Origin: Lentzea kentuckyensis | Lineage (GTDB): Bacteria > Actinomycetota > Actinomycetes > Mycobacteriales > Pseudonocardiaceae | Assembly (NCBI RefSeq): GCF_002150765.1 | Contig: NZ_MUYM01000014.1 | Location: 1-64,000 of the forward strand | Direction of reading: 5' to 3' | DNA: 64,000 bases | Shown here: piece by piece, positions 45,716 through 55,911 of the stretch | How the letters are laid out: the number at the start of each line of letters is the position of its first letter | Numbering within the stretch: position 1 is the stretch's first letter | Position numbers and translations under genes: made by a program | The notes under the pieces: model-generated | Database searches by the model: none | Seen by the model: only the letters and a program-made list of their open reading frames with translations | What the model was told of the DNA's origin: nothing

Positions 45716-48648
45716 GCGACGACCGCGGCGGCCAGCGGCAGGGTCACGTGCATGACGCTCGGGAACGACGGTTCGTTGGCGGACACATATTCGTTGGCGC
45801 GCACCAGCAGTCCCGCGGCGACGGCGAGATAGCCGGCGAACCTGGCTGTACCGCTGGTCAGGATGGCGATCAACGGGACCACGACCAGCCCGGCCAGGCT
45901 CGCGTGGGTGACGAACAGCGGTACGCCCGTCAGATGCAGGACCGCGTCCAGCAGCAGCAGGACCGGTGCGATCGCGCTGATCCACGCCCGTTCGTGCCAG
46001 GTCCGGTAGCCCGCGAGCACGACGAGACCCGCCGCCACGATCAGGAACGTCACGTCCTGCCCGTCCCCGTTGATCGTCGACAACTCGTCGGCCGACGACG
46101 CGACCACGAGCACCCCGGTGACCCCCAGCGCGCCACCCACCGCCGCGAGCCACCACGGGCTCGCCAGGGATGCGACCGCGACGACCACCGCGGAAATCCC
46201 GAGCAGGAACCACAGGTAGTTCCAGTCGCTGCCGCCGAGCAGCCCGGCGAGGCCGGCCAACAGGCCGAGCGCGGCGCCCGGCACCCACGGGTGGTCGCGG
46301 CACACCAGCACGAACGTCGCCGCCACCAGCACCCACGGCCACAACGAACCGAACAGCCACGTGCTCGGCGTGGTGTCGCCCAGGTGGCCGAGCACGCCGC
46401 CCGGGACGGACAGGAGACCGACCATCAGCAACGCCAGCGCGAGACCCGCGACCACGCGCGGCAGGGCGGCCCTGATGCTCTCCGGCGAGGCGACGGATCC
46501 GCCGGGCTCCGGGGTGCGCCTGGGGATCGATCCGACCGTGGCGGAGCCGGAGCCGGACGCGGTGAGCGCGGCCCGTCGTGGTTCCGAGCCCAGGTCGTCC
46601 TCGCCTGCCGGACCGGAAAGAGCGCGCGACGAGCCGGCATCCGCGCTGCCGGACGCAGCCGTGGCCTGCGACGAACCGACACTCGCGCTGCTGGACGCGG
46701 ACGTGGTCTGCCGAACCTGCGACGAGCCGGCACTCGCGGTCCCGGCCGTGGCGTGCTGAGCCCGCGACGGGTCGTCACTCGCGGTACCGGCTGTGGTCTG
46801 CCGAGCCCGAGATGAGCCGGCACTCGCCCGGCCAGACCCGGCCGTGGCTTGCCGGCCAGCACCTTCGTCAGGCTCATCGGCTGGGCCGTCGCCGGTCGTG
46901 CTCGACTTCGCCGGAGTGTCAGACCCGCTGAGTACCGTTGAACGCGGGGGTTCCCGATCCGGGGGTACCCCTGCGCCAGCGTGGCCAGCACCAGCGTGGC
47001 CAGCACCGGCTCCGGCCGTACTTGACCTCGCCGGAGTGTCAGACCCGCTGAGTACCGTTGAACGCGGGGGTTCCCGATCCGGGGGTACCCCTGCGCCAGC
47101 GTGGCCAGCACCAGATCCAGCCGCCGAACCCGCTGCCCGACGAGCCTCCGAGGCACGCGAGCCCGTGCCTGGCGAGGCCACCGTGCCGGGCGATGCCGAC
47201 GTGCCCCGCGAAGCCGACGTGCCCCGCGAAGCCGACGTGCCCCGCGAGGCCGCCGTGCCTGGCGAGGCCTGGTCCCACGAAGCCGCCGTGCCTGGCGAAG
47301 TCACCTGGCCCGCCGAGGCCGGGTCCCACGAAGTCGCCGTGTCCTCCCCCAGCGCCCGGCGCGCCGCCGCCGCCACCATCCGGCTGTCGTCCTCCACGAG
47401 CCGCGCCAACGCCAGCCGCGCCGCCAGCACCCGCCCCTCGTGCGCGACCGACAGCATCCGCCGCAGTTCCGGGACCGCCCCCGCCCGCACGCCCGGCAGC
47501 GAGTGGTCGATGGCGTCCTGCAGTTCCGACGGCAGCGCGGCGGGCACCGTGACCGGGCGGGCGCGGCGGGCGATGCGCAGGTCGCCGCGCACGTCGAGCA
47601 TCCACTTGCCCGGCGTCTGGTGCGGGGTGACGCGGCGGACGCGGTCGTAGACGTATTCGTAGAGTTCGTCCAGGCCGACGTGGCCGTCCTGGTCGCGGTC
47701 GGCGTCGCCGGATTCCAGGCCCTCGACCAGGGCCGAGGTGAACACGGACGGTTCGCCCTCGGAGGTGTCGGCCACCGAGGCGCCCTCGAAGGCGTACTCC
47801 ATGGCGGACGAGGCGGTGATGACGGCACGGCCGCTGCCGCCGAACTGTTCCTCGATGCCCACCGAACCGCCGGCGCGGGCGACCATGCCGCGGCCGAACG
47901 CGCCGGAGTAGCAGCAGTCCAGCAGCAGCACGATGCGGCGTGAGCGGGAGCGGTTCATGCGGCGGGCCACGAAGTCCGCGGACACGGCGGTGCCGGCCAG
48001 GCGGGACAGCTTGGTGCCCGAGGTGGCGAAGTGGAGTTCGCCTGCCTCGTCCTTCACGCCGTGGCCGGAGAAGTGCAGGACCAGGAGGTCGTCGGGCCCG
48101 CGGTCGGCGAAGAAGTCCTCGACTGCCTCGTTCACCTCGGCGGCCGAGGTGTTGATCAGTGTGCGGACGTCGAACCCGCCGATGCGCGGGTCGGCGAGCA
48201 CCTCGCCCAGGCGGGCGGCGTCGTGGGCGGGGGCGCGCAGCGAGGACAGGCCTGGGTCGGCGAACTCGTAGCTCGCGATGATCAGCGCGTAGCGGTGCAG
48301 GTGGCGGCCCAGCCAGGCGGACCGCTGGGCGAGTTCGGTTTCCGTGGGCGCGCCGGTGAGTTCCAGGGTGTCGCCGTCGGCTTCGACGGTCACCGACCGT
48401 TCGCGGCGCTGGCCCAGCCACGACGACACGGCGTTGATCAGGGCGGCCAGGACGGTGGACTGGGAGACCGTGGTCAGCAGGGTGCCCAGCTCGTTCAGAT
48501 CGACGGCCTTGCTGCCCTCGGGAGGGACGGCGGGAACCCCGGAGACAGCGGCGAACTCCTGGATCTCGGTCCGCAGGAACGCGGTGAGCTCCTCGATGCG
48601 CTCGTCGTCGGCCCCGTCCTCGTTAACGCGCAGTGTGACGTCGGTCAT
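45694..48648 (-). CDS. Caspase-like protease with EACC1-like N-terminus, EF-hand and multi-pass membrane tail
   Basis: 984 residues. Residues 1-110 resemble the effector-associated EACC1 domain of actinobacterial conflict systems (GSKAVDLNELGTLLTTVSQS ... SVTVEADGDTLELTG). Residues about 115-345 are a caspase/C14 fold with the dyad H196 (LHFSGHG) and C246 (LLLDCCYSGAF). A canonical calcium loop lies at 317-328 (DRDQDGHVGLDE). A helical repeat (about 375-435) is followed by about 300 residues of Ser/Ala/Gly/Thr-rich linker with recent internal duplications, then about ten membrane helices. The protease would face the cytoplasm on a membrane-bound protein. It follows the 48693-49583 membrane gene by 44 bases on the same strand, a likely two-gene unit. 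Likely a regulated death or conflict effector; calcium control is inferred. Confidence 0.85.
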   Translation of the reverse strand: MTDVTLRVNEDGADDERIEELTAFLRTEIQEFAAVSGVPAVPPEGSKAVDLNELGTLLTTVSQSTVLAALINAVSSWLGQRRERSVTVEADGDTLELTGAPTETELAQRSAWLGRHLHRYALIIASYEFADPGLSSLRAPAHDAARLGEVLADPRIGGFDVRTLINTSAAEVNEAVEDFFADRGPDDLLVLHFSGHGVKDEAGELHFATSGTKLSRLAGTAVSADFVARRMNRSRSRRIVLLLDCCYSGAFGRGMVARAGGSVGIEEQFGGSGRAVITASSAMEYAFEGASVADTSEGEPSVFTSALVEGLESGDADRDQDGHVGLDELYEYVYDRVRRVTPHQTPGKWMLDVRGDLRIARRARPVTVPAALPSELQDAIDHSLPGVRAGAVPELRRMLSVAHEGRVLAARLALARLVEDDSRMVAAAARRALGEDTATSWDPASAGQVTSPGTAASWDQASPGTAASRGTSASRGTSASRGTSASPGTVASPGTGSRASEARRAAGSAAGSGAGHAGAGVPPDREPPRSTVLSGSDTPARSSTAGAGAGHAGAGHAGAGVPPDREPPRSTVLSGSDTPAKSSTTGDGPADEPDEGAGRQATAGSGRASAGSSRARQTTAGTASDDPSRAQHATAGTASAGSSQVRQTTSASSSASVGSSQATAASGSADAGSSRALSGPAGEDDLGSEPRRAALTASGSGSATVGSIPRRTPEPGGSVASPESIRAALPRVVAGLALALLMVGLLSVPGGVLGHLGDTTPSTWLFGSLWPWVLVAATFVLVCRDHPWVPGAALGLLAGLAGLLGGSDWNYLWFLLGISAVVVAVASLASPWWLAAVGGALGVTGVLVVASSADELSTINGDGQDVTFLIVAAGLVVLAGYRTWHERAWISAIAPVLLLLDAVLHLTGVPLFVTHASLAGLVVVPLIAILTSGTARFAGYLAVAAGLLVRANEYVSANEPSFPSVMHVTLPLAAAVVAYFSRSR
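46908..47114. repeat. 87-bp direct repeat (120-bp period) inside the caspase gene
   Basis: An about 87-base segment at 46908-46994 recurs without visible change at 47028-47114, so the duplication is recent. The 120-bp period keeps the frame and repeats 40 residues of linker (PPDREPPRSTVLSGSDTPA). Confidence 0.9.
47195..47248. repeat. 18-bp minisatellite, three copies, in the caspase linker
   Basis: GCCGACGTGCCCCGCGAA repeats at 47195, 47213 and 47231, encoding tandem GTSASR units in frame. Confidence 0.85.
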
Positions 48649-48692
48649 AGCGACCTCCTACGATAGGGAGGTCGTTCACCAACCACAAAGCA

Positions 48693-49583
48693 TTACGACG
48701 GGTCGGAGCCGCGGAACGCGCCCCACCACAGGCCCAGCACGGCGGCGACCACCGTCGCGGTGATCCAGCCGATGAACCCGCTGCCGTCCAGGTAGGCCCA
48801 GAACATGCCGACGAACGGCGCGGGCACCATGAACACCGCGTCCACCCGCAGCTGGGCGAGCAGACCGCGCGGCGCCCGCGTCTCCGGATCGGGCTGCGCG
48901 GGGTTGTCGAGACGCCGGCCCCGCGGGTGCTTGGTCACCGCACGGCCGGACGGGTAGATCGTCACGCCGTCCACCACGGCGACCCGGCCACCGCGCAGTT
49001 CGACGTCGACCGGCGACGGCAACGTGACCAGCACCGGGTCGTAGAAGACGGGCAGCCACCGCTCGACCGGACCGTCGATCTCCAGCCACGACCGCACCAT
49101 CAGCCCGGACTGCAACCGGATCCGCCGCACGGACACCGTGACCGGCTCACCCCGAACAGATCGCACCGCCAGCAGCACCCGCACCACACCGGCGAGGACC
49201 ACCAGCAGTGCCACGGCCAACGAGAACGTCACGCCGCCCAGCGCGCGGTCTGCCTCCAGGAACAGGTCCGAGCCCGGAATCACGGCACGGGACGGATCCG
49301 CGGGATCGAACGCCACCTGCGTCTGCCGTCCCACGTACCGGGCGCCGTCCTCGTACGGGACGCGCGCGGAACCCGAAGGCCAGCGCACCTCGACGAAACC
49401 GTCCGAATAGGACACCACGGAACCGACCTCGCGAGACGTCATGGAGGCCAACGAGGCACGTGAGTCCGAATAGGACAGCCAGGAGAAGATTCCGACCACG
49501 AGGCAGACGAACAACACGATCGCCGTGGCGAGAACACCATGACGCAGCGCGCGAACCCGGGAACGCAACAAGAGAAGCTCCAA
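48693..49583 (-). CDS. Membrane protein (DUF3592-like) upstream of the caspase gene
   Basis: 296 residues with four likely membrane helices (about 15-38, 115-137, and two near the C-terminus, FMVPAPFVGMFWAYL and TATVVAAVLGLWWGAF). The first loop (EVGSVVSYSDGFVEVRWPSG) is like the beta-rich extracytoplasmic loop of DUF3592 proteins. It starts just after the dpp terminator and ends 44 bases before the caspase gene, so the two probably share a transcript. Role unknown. Confidence 0.75.
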   Translation of the reverse strand: MELLLLRSRVRALRHGVLATAIVLFVCLVVGIFSWLSYSDSRASLASMTSREVGSVVSYSDGFVEVRWPSGSARVPYEDGARYVGRQTQVAFDPADPSRAVIPGSDLFLEADRALGGVTFSLAVALLVVLAGVVRVLLAVRSVRGEPVTVSVRRIRLQSGLMVRSWLEIDGPVERWLPVFYDPVLVTLPSPVDVELRGGRVAVVDGVTIYPSGRAVTKHPRGRRLDNPAQPDPETRAPRGLLAQLRVDAVFMVPAPFVGMFWAYLDGSGFIGWITATVVAAVLGLWWGAFRGSDPS

Positions 49584-49591
49584 ACAGAAAC

Positions 49592-49624
49592 GAACGGCCC
49601 GGCGGGAAGCCCGCCGGGCCGTTC
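49592..49624 (-). terminator. Terminator of the dpp-type operon
   Basis: A perfect 15-bp stem (49592-49606 with 49610-49624) with a 3-base loop, 16 bases past the substrate-binding-protein stop. Confidence 0.9.
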
Positions 49625-49640
49625 AACAGCTAACTACACG

Positions 49641-51329
49641 TCACTCGGTGAAGCCCATGTGGATGTAGTCGTACGGACGGTTCGCGAACGCGACGGCACC
49701 CATGTTGGCGACGTTGCTCTTGATCGCGACCGCGCCGGGCAGCTGGTAGAGCGGCAGCTGGTGGCCCAGCTCCCAGATCTTCTTGTCGGCCTCGTTGGCC
49801 AGAGCGGCGCGCTTGGTGTCGTCCAGCTCACCGTTCGCCTGCTCGAGCAGCTTGTTGACCTCGTCCGAACCGATGCGGCCGTAGTTCTGGTTGGTCGCGG
49901 CCGGGTCGAGCGAGTAGATGCCCTTGCTGTCCGAGATCGGCGTGGCCGAGGACAGCCAGCGGAAACCGGTCATGTCGAAGTTGCCGACGTTGACGAACTG
50001 CTTGAAGAAGTCGGTCGAAGGCACGGCCTGGACGTCGACCTTGGCGCCGATCTCCTTCAGCTGCGACTGCACGAGCTTCGCGATCTGGTCGGAAACCGGG
50101 TTCGGCGTCGGGATGACGTACCGGATCACCAGTTCCTTGCCGTCCTTCTTGCGGGTCTCGCCCTCGAGCTTCCAGCCCAGCTCGTCGAGCTGCTTCTTCG
50201 CGGCTTCCTTGTCGAACGACGCGACGGCCGAGTTGTCCTTGTACTCCTTCGTGCCGAGCAGGAAGAAGTGGTTACCCGTGACCTGCGCGTCACCCTTGAG
50301 CATCTGGCCGAGCAGCGCCTTGGCGATGACCTTGGGGTCGATGCCGCGCATCAGCGCGACGCGGAGCTTCGCGTCCTTGAGGATCGAGGAGTCCGCACCG
50401 TTGAACGTGATGTGCGAGTAGTCCGGCGTGATCGCCTGACGGATCGTGACACCCTGCATCGACTTGGCCCGCGTGAAGTTGTCGACGCTGGAACCGATGT
50501 CGAAGTAGTCGATCTGGCCGTTGGCGAGCGCGTCCGCGAGCGCGGTGCGGTCGACCTGACGGAACGTGATCTTCTCGAGCTTCGGCTTGTCGCCCCACCA
50601 GGCGGAGTCACGGACGACCGTGACGAGCTTGCCGGTGCGGTCGATCGTGCCGATCTTGAACGGACCGGCGGTGATCTTCGGGGCGTCGGCCCAGCCCTTG
50701 TTGAACTCCTCGGCCGAGGCCGACATCGCCTTCGGGTAGAGGGGCGAGAAGATGCCCTTCCACTCGGCGAACTTCTTCTTGAAGGTCACCTTGACGTCCT
50801 GGTCGGACGCGCCCTTCTCGACCTTCTCGATGTCCTCGTAGCCGGTGCTGCCGGCGATCTCGTAGGCCTTGTCGGTCCCGTTGAGGGACTTCCACATGGC
50901 CTCGAAGTCTTCCCAGGACAGCGGCTTGCCGTCCGACCACTTGGCCTTCGAGTTGATCTTGAACTCCAGGACCTGCGGGTCGCTGGAAGCCAGCTTCGCC
51001 TCGTCCAGGTAGTCCTTGTTGACCTCGATGGTCGAGTCGGGGAGCTGCTTGTACAGGTTCGGCATCATCGTGTCGATCATGCGACGACCATCGGCGACCG
51101 TGCCGTCGAGCTGGTTGTAGTTCCAGTTGTCCGGCAACTGGTCGACCGGCCAGCGGAACTCGCCGCCGTCCTTGACCTTGGACGCGTCCTGCGGGTTGAT
51201 GTCCGCCTGACCGACCGTGCCCTCCGACCCCTTGAGCCCGGAGTCGGTCTTGCTGGGCCCCCCACACGCGGTAAGCGTGAGGGCGATCGCGGCCAGCGCG
51301 GTCACTCCCACCTTGGTACGTCGACTCAC
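49641..51329 (-). CDS. Oligopeptide/dipeptide ABC transporter substrate-binding lipoprotein
   Basis: 562 residues from a GTG at 51329 (GGGAGG upstream), giving a lipoprotein signal VSRRTKVGVTALAAIALTLTAC. SBP_bac_5 family: the family signature region LEFKINSKAKWSDGKPLSWED is plain, with KIGTIDRTGKLVTVV and LRVALMRGIDPKVIAKALL. It delivers peptides (or similar solutes) to the DppBC channel. It is the last gene of the unit, 89 bases after the ATPase gene. Confidence 0.95.
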   Translation of the reverse strand: MSRRTKVGVTALAAIALTLTACGGPSKTDSGLKGSEGTVGQADINPQDASKVKDGGEFRWPVDQLPDNWNYNQLDGTVADGRRMIDTMMPNLYKQLPDSTIEVNKDYLDEAKLASSDPQVLEFKINSKAKWSDGKPLSWEDFEAMWKSLNGTDKAYEIAGSTGYEDIEKVEKGASDQDVKVTFKKKFAEWKGIFSPLYPKAMSASAEEFNKGWADAPKITAGPFKIGTIDRTGKLVTVVRDSAWWGDKPKLEKITFRQVDRTALADALANGQIDYFDIGSSVDNFTRAKSMQGVTIRQAITPDYSHITFNGADSSILKDAKLRVALMRGIDPKVIAKALLGQMLKGDAQVTGNHFFLLGTKEYKDNSAVASFDKEAAKKQLDELGWKLEGETRKKDGKELVIRYVIPTPNPVSDQIAKLVQSQLKEIGAKVDVQAVPSTDFFKQFVNVGNFDMTGFRWLSSATPISDSKGIYSLDPAATNQNYGRIGSDEVNKLLEQANGELDDTKRAALANEADKKIWELGHQLPLYQLPGAVAIKSNVANMGAVAFANRPYDYIHMGFTE

Positions 51330-51418
51330 TGTCGTGAACCTCCCTCGTGCCCGGACACCAGTTGCCGGGGACACTGTTCCTTCGTGCTCGCAGGTCTTCT
51401 TCTGAGGCGACGGGTGCA

Positions 51419-53548
51419 TCAGAGGACCTGACGGATCTGGGCGAAGTGGCAGGCGGCCTCGTGGTCGGGGGCCTGCACCTCGCGCGGTGGTTCCAGCTCG
51501 ATGCACGTGCGCTGCTGCTCGGGCGGCAGCGACGCGTGCAGGAAGCACCGGGTGCGGAACCGGCAGCCGGACGGCGGGTTCGCCGGGCTCGGCAGGTCGC
51601 CGGTGAGGAGAATCCTCTCCCGCTGGCGTTCCTTGACGGGGTCGGGGATCGGGATCGCCGACAGCAGTGCCTGCGTGTACGGGTGGCGCGGCGCGTCGAA
51701 CACCGAGTCCACCTCGCCGATCTCGACGATCTTGCCCAGGTACATCACGGCGACCCGGTCCGCGATGTGGCGCACCACCGACAGGTCGTGCGCGACGAAC
51801 AGGTAGGCCAGACCCAGCTTGGACTTCAGCTCCTCCAGCAGGTTGATGACACCCGCCTGGATGGACACGTCCAGCGCCGACACCGGCTCGTCGAGCACGA
51901 CGAGCTTCGGTTCGAGCGCGAGGGCCCGCGCGATGCCGATGCGCTGACGCTGACCGCCGGAGAACTCACCGGGATAGCGCGACAGCTGCTCGGGCCGCAG
52001 GCCCACGAGCCGCATCAGTTCCGGCACGCGCCGGTTGATCTCGTCCTTGCCGTACCCGTGCACCTGCATGGGCTCGGCGATGACGTCGTTGATCGTGAGG
52101 CGCGGGTCGAGCGACGCCATCGGGTCCTGGAAGACCACCGACATGTCGCGGCGGATCTCCTTGCGGCGCTTGGAGTCCAAAGAGGACACGTTGGTGCCGA
52201 GGACCGAGATCTCGCCGCTCATCGGCTTTTCCAGGCCGAGGATCTCCATCAGGGTCGTGGTCTTGCCACAACCCGACTCGCCGACCAGGCCGAGGGTCTC
52301 GCCCTCGCGGATGTCGAACGTGATGCCCGCGACCGCGTGCACGGTGCCGACGCGGCGCTTGAACACCACGCCCTTGTTGACCGCGTACTCCTTGACCAGG
52401 TTGTCGAGGCCCAGCACGATCTCGCGCCGCTCGCGCGGCACCTTGGCGATCTCGGGCTCGTCGACGACCTCGGCACCGAAGATCTCGGCGGCGGCCTCGG
52501 CACCCTCGGCGTCGGTCGCGGCGATCTCGCCGGTCCTGATGCACGCGGCCTGGTGCTCGTCCGACCCGTCGACCTCGATCAGCGGCGGCTCGGCGGTGTG
52601 GCAGGCGTCGACGACCATCGGGCAGCGCGGCGCGAACGGACACCCCGGGGGGAGGTCCGTGAGCGACGGCGGCTGGCCGGTGATCGGGACGAGGGCCTGC
52701 TTCTCGCCGACGTCCAGGCGCGGGATCGAGCCGAGCAGACCGAGCGTGTACGGCATGCGCGGCTGCTGGTAGATCTCGTCGACCTTGCCCTTTTCCACGG
52801 CACGGCCCGCGTACATGACCATCAGCCGGTCCGCGAACCCGGCGACCACGCCGAGGTCGTGGGTGATGATCACGATGCCCGCGCCGGTGACTTCCTGCGC
52901 GGTTTCGAGCAGCTGCAGCACCTGCGCCTGCACCGTCACGTCGAGCGCGGTGGTCGGCTCGTCGGCGACGATCAGGTCGGGGTCGTTGGCGATCGCCATC
53001 GCGATCACCGCGCGCTGCCGCATGCCGCCGGAGAACTCGTGCGGGAACGCCTTGGCGCGTTCGACGGCGTTCGGGATGCCGACGAGGTCGAGCAGCTCGA
53101 CCGCGCGCTTGCCGGCGGCCGCCTTGGACACGGCGCCCTTGCGGTGCACCAGGATCGCCTCGGCGATCTGGTCGCCGACGGTGTAGACCGGCGTGAGCGC
53201 GGACAGCGGGTCCTGGAACACCATCGAGATGCGGCGGCCGCGGATCTTCGACAGCTCCGAGTCGCTGCGGCCGATGAGCTCACGGCCCTGGAACTTGATG
53301 GAACCGGTGATGCGCGCCGACGAGGGCAGCAGGCCCATGACGGCGAGCGACGACACCGACTTGCCGGAACCGGACTCGCCGACGATGCCGAGCACCTCGC
53401 CGGGTGAGACGTGGTAGCTCAGCCCGCGCACGGCCTGCACGCGGCCGGACTCGCTCGGGAAGGACACGTGAAGGTCCTCGACCTGCAGCACCGGCCCCTC
53501 GACGACCGGGTCCACCGGCGCGTCGAACTGGATCTCCGAGGTGGTCAT
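51419..53548 (-). CDS. Fused double ATPase of an oligopeptide ABC transporter (DppD-DppF)
   Basis: 709 residues from the ATG at 53548, which overlaps the dppC stop (ATGA). Two full nucleotide-binding domains occur in one chain: Walker A GESGSGKS (57-64) and, in the second half, GESGCGKT; signatures FSGGMRQR and FSGGQRQR; Walker B LIVADEP and LVVLDEP. Each half ends in the OppD/F C-terminal Cys motif (CPFAPRCP..., CRFRTRCF...). Most bacteria encode these as two proteins; fusions are known in actinomycetes. Confidence 0.95.
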   Translation of the reverse strand: MTTSEIQFDAPVDPVVEGPVLQVEDLHVSFPSESGRVQAVRGLSYHVSPGEVLGIVGESGSGKSVSSLAVMGLLPSSARITGSIKFQGRELIGRSDSELSKIRGRRISMVFQDPLSALTPVYTVGDQIAEAILVHRKGAVSKAAAGKRAVELLDLVGIPNAVERAKAFPHEFSGGMRQRAVIAMAIANDPDLIVADEPTTALDVTVQAQVLQLLETAQEVTGAGIVIITHDLGVVAGFADRLMVMYAGRAVEKGKVDEIYQQPRMPYTLGLLGSIPRLDVGEKQALVPITGQPPSLTDLPPGCPFAPRCPMVVDACHTAEPPLIEVDGSDEHQAACIRTGEIAATDAEGAEAAAEIFGAEVVDEPEIAKVPRERREIVLGLDNLVKEYAVNKGVVFKRRVGTVHAVAGITFDIREGETLGLVGESGCGKTTTLMEILGLEKPMSGEISVLGTNVSSLDSKRRKEIRRDMSVVFQDPMASLDPRLTINDVIAEPMQVHGYGKDEINRRVPELMRLVGLRPEQLSRYPGEFSGGQRQRIGIARALALEPKLVVLDEPVSALDVSIQAGVINLLEELKSKLGLAYLFVAHDLSVVRHIADRVAVMYLGKIVEIGEVDSVFDAPRHPYTQALLSAIPIPDPVKERQRERILLTGDLPSPANPPSGCRFRTRCFLHASLPPEQQRTCIELEPPREVQAPDHEAACHFAQIRQVL

Positions 53549-54525
53549 CAGGCGGCCTTCTCCTTGGTGTCCTTCTTCTCCTTGCGGCGCACGCGCGTGG
53601 AGGTGGGGTCGAGAGCGTCGCGAAGCCCGTCGCCGACCCAGTTCACCGCCAGCACGAACACGACGAGGAAGCCCGCCGGGAACAGGAACAGCCACGGGAA
53701 GGTCGTCGCGGACTCGGCGTTGAGCCCGATCAGGGTGCCGAGCGAGACGTCGGGAGACTGCACACCGAAGCCGAAGTAGCTCAGACCCGTCTCGGCGAGC
53801 ACCGCCGAACCGACGTTGATGGTCGCGTCGATGATCAGCAGCGACGCCATGTTCGGCACGATGTGCTTGGCGATGATGGTCCGCGCGGGCTGGCCCATGA
53901 ACTTGGCCGCCTTCACGAACTCGCGTTCCTTGAGCGTCAGCGTCATCCCGCGCACGATGCGCGCGGTGATCATCCACTGGAACGCCGCCAGCATGATCAC
54001 CAGCAGGAACCACGACTTGCCCCGGAACCACGGGCTCAGGATGGCGATGATCAGGAACGACGGCAACACGAGCAGCAGGTCGACCACCCACATGAGCGCC
54101 TTGTCGGCGGCACCCATGAAGTAGCCGGCGGTCGCGCCGACGATCGCGGCCACGGTGGTAGAGATGAGCGCCACCAGCAGGCCGATGAGCAACGACTTCT
54201 GCAGCCCGCGCATCGTCAGCGCGAACATGTCGGTACCGATCTTGTCGGTGCCGAAGATGTGGTCGGCGTACGGCGGTTCGAGGAACGCGCTGTAGTCCTG
54301 CGTGTCGTAGGACCACTTCGACAGCAGCGGGCCGACGAACGCCAGCAGGTACATGCCCACGATGAGCACCAGGCCCACCAGTGCCAGCTTGTTGCGCAGG
54401 AAGCGGATGAACACGAGCCGACCACGCGTCATCGCCTTGCCCGGTTCGGGCGCCGCGTCGACGGGGCTGCCAGAGGCGGCGCCGGCGGTTCCCGCGGAGT
54501 CGCCCTCGTTGAGGATCACGGTCAC
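53548..54525 (-). CDS. Oligopeptide ABC transporter permease DppC-like
   Basis: 325 residues. An N-terminal cytoplasmic stretch and six membrane helices, with the inner-membrane EAA loop [25 protein letters not shown] that docks on the ATPase. OppC N-domain form ([20 protein letters not shown]). It overlaps the ATPase start and lies 16 bases after dppB. The C-terminal tail is basic ([13 protein letters not shown]). Confidence 0.95.
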   Translation of the reverse strand: MTVILNEGDSAGTAGAASGSPVDAAPEPGKAMTRGRLVFIRFLRNKLALVGLVLIVGMYLLAFVGPLLSKWSYDTQDYSAFLEPPYADHIFGTDKIGTDMFALTMRGLQKSLLIGLLVALISTTVAAIVGATAGYFMGAADKALMWVVDLLLVLPSFLIIAILSPWFRGKSWFLLVIMLAAFQWMITARIVRGMTLTLKEREFVKAAKFMGQPARTIIAKHIVPNMASLLIIDATINVGSAVLAETGLSYFGFGVQSPDVSLGTLIGLNAESATTFPWLFLFPAGFLVVFVLAVNWVGDGLRDALDPTSTRVRRKEKKDTKEKAA

Positions 54526-54541
54526 GTCGTCGTCACCTTGC

Positions 54542-55519
54542 CTAGTTCACACGGATTCGGGGGTCGAGCGCGGCGTACAGCACGTCGGCGAGCCAGCCGG
54601 AGAACAGCACGCACACCGCGACGAACAGCGTCACCGTGGCCGTGATGTTCGTGTCCTGGGCCGAGATGCCGGTGACCAGCCAGTCACCCATGCCGAACCA
54701 GCCGAAGATCCGTTCGGTGAACGTGCCACCGACGACGAGCAGACCGAACCCGAACGCGAACAGCGTCGCCATCGGGATCAGCGCGGTGCGCAGGCCGTGC
54801 TTGAACAGCGCCTTGCGGCGGGTCAGGCCCTTGGCCTGGGCGGTGCGCAGGAAGTCGCTGCCCAGCACGTCGAGCATCGACGAGCGCTGGTAGCGGCTGT
54901 AGTAGGCGATCTGGCCGAGCGCGATCGTCAGCGTCGGTACGATCAGGTGCTGCAGCCGGTCGCCGAGGTGCTCGAACCAGTTGCCCTGGAAGCCCGGTGT
55001 CTCCTCGCCGACGAAGATCAGCAAGTTCGTGCCGATCGAGTCGTTGATGCCCTGGGCGCTCATCTTGAGCAGCGTGCCGAGCACGAACACGGGCGTCGAG
55101 AGAAGTATGAAGCTGAACAAGGTCGCGAAGTAGTCGCTGAACTTGTACTGCCTGATCGCGCTCACCACACCGAGCAGCACTCCGAACAGGATGCCGATCG
55201 TGATGCCGAGCAGGAACAGCCTCAGACTCACGCCGATCCGGCGGCCCAGTTCGTCGGTGATCGGGCGGTCGGTGATCGTGCGACCGAAGTCACCCTGCAC
55301 CACACCGCTCATCCACGTCACGAACCGCTGCGGGATCGGCTGGTCGAGGTGCAGGTCTCGTTTCTTCGCCTCGATCGATGCCGCCGGTGGCGGTGGGTTG
55401 CGTTGTTGCAACACCCCGATCGGGTCAAAGGTGGCGGAGGCCAACGTGAACGCGAGGAACGTTGCCACGAGGGCAAGCACCACGTAGTTGACCAACCGCC
55501 GCAACAGAAATCCGGCCAC
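54542..55519 (-). CDS. Oligopeptide ABC transporter permease DppB-like
   Basis: 325 residues, first gene of the transporter unit. The DppB pattern is clear: MAGFLLRRLVNYVVLALVAT, a long extracytoplasmic loop, then six helices and the EAA loop SDFLRTAQAKGLTRRKALFKHGL. It is preceded by a 392-base gap that must carry the operon promoter. The transporter probably imports peptides released by secreted proteases such as the S8 enzyme at 30.8 kb. Confidence 0.95.
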   Translation of the reverse strand: MAGFLLRRLVNYVVLALVATFLAFTLASATFDPIGVLQQRNPPPPAASIEAKKRDLHLDQPIPQRFVTWMSGVVQGDFGRTITDRPITDELGRRIGVSLRLFLLGITIGILFGVLLGVVSAIRQYKFSDYFATLFSFILLSTPVFVLGTLLKMSAQGINDSIGTNLLIFVGEETPGFQGNWFEHLGDRLQHLIVPTLTIALGQIAYYSRYQRSSMLDVLGSDFLRTAQAKGLTRRKALFKHGLRTALIPMATLFAFGFGLLVVGGTFTERIFGWFGMGDWLVTGISAQDTNITATVTLFVAVCVLFSGWLADVLYAALDPRIRVN

Positions 55520-55911
55520 CCGTGTTCAGTCCTCTCCCCGGTGGTTGCGACGTCGGCACACTGGATTGCAGTGGACGAGTTGCAAGAGATTAACCGCCGA
55601 TCTGGCGGACCGCCGCCCACCCCCACCGATTCGCGGGGGCCCACTGACCGGGCCATAGTCACCCATGCGTGGCGTTATGCACGGGCGAACTGCCACATCA
55701 ACAGTTGACTCTCGGCGATTGTGTGTCCAAGCGTGACCATTGTGCGTCCGGATCGCTGTAATTCACCGTGAAGTAACTCTCGCGCCACGGATGGATGTGA
55801 CGCATCCGGGTGAATGCATTGGCCGGAAGATGTGGGACAAGCAGCGCAATGTGATCCGAAACCGGGCATCACGCTGCGGAGCGCGTTAGGTGTGCTCGGT
55901 TACTGTATCGA
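55520..55911. other. Promoter region of the peptide transporter operon
   Basis: No gene seen in 392 bases. It is AT-richer than average, with the short palindrome TCAACAGTTGA at 55698-55708 and several TTG-rich hexamers, but no promoter can be fixed by eye. The left edge carries the operon's 5' untranslated part. Confidence 0.5.

Noticed and set aside
46908-47248. Possible CRISPR-like array
   Set aside because: Repeats are in frame within a protein linker, lack regular unique spacers, and no cas gene is present.
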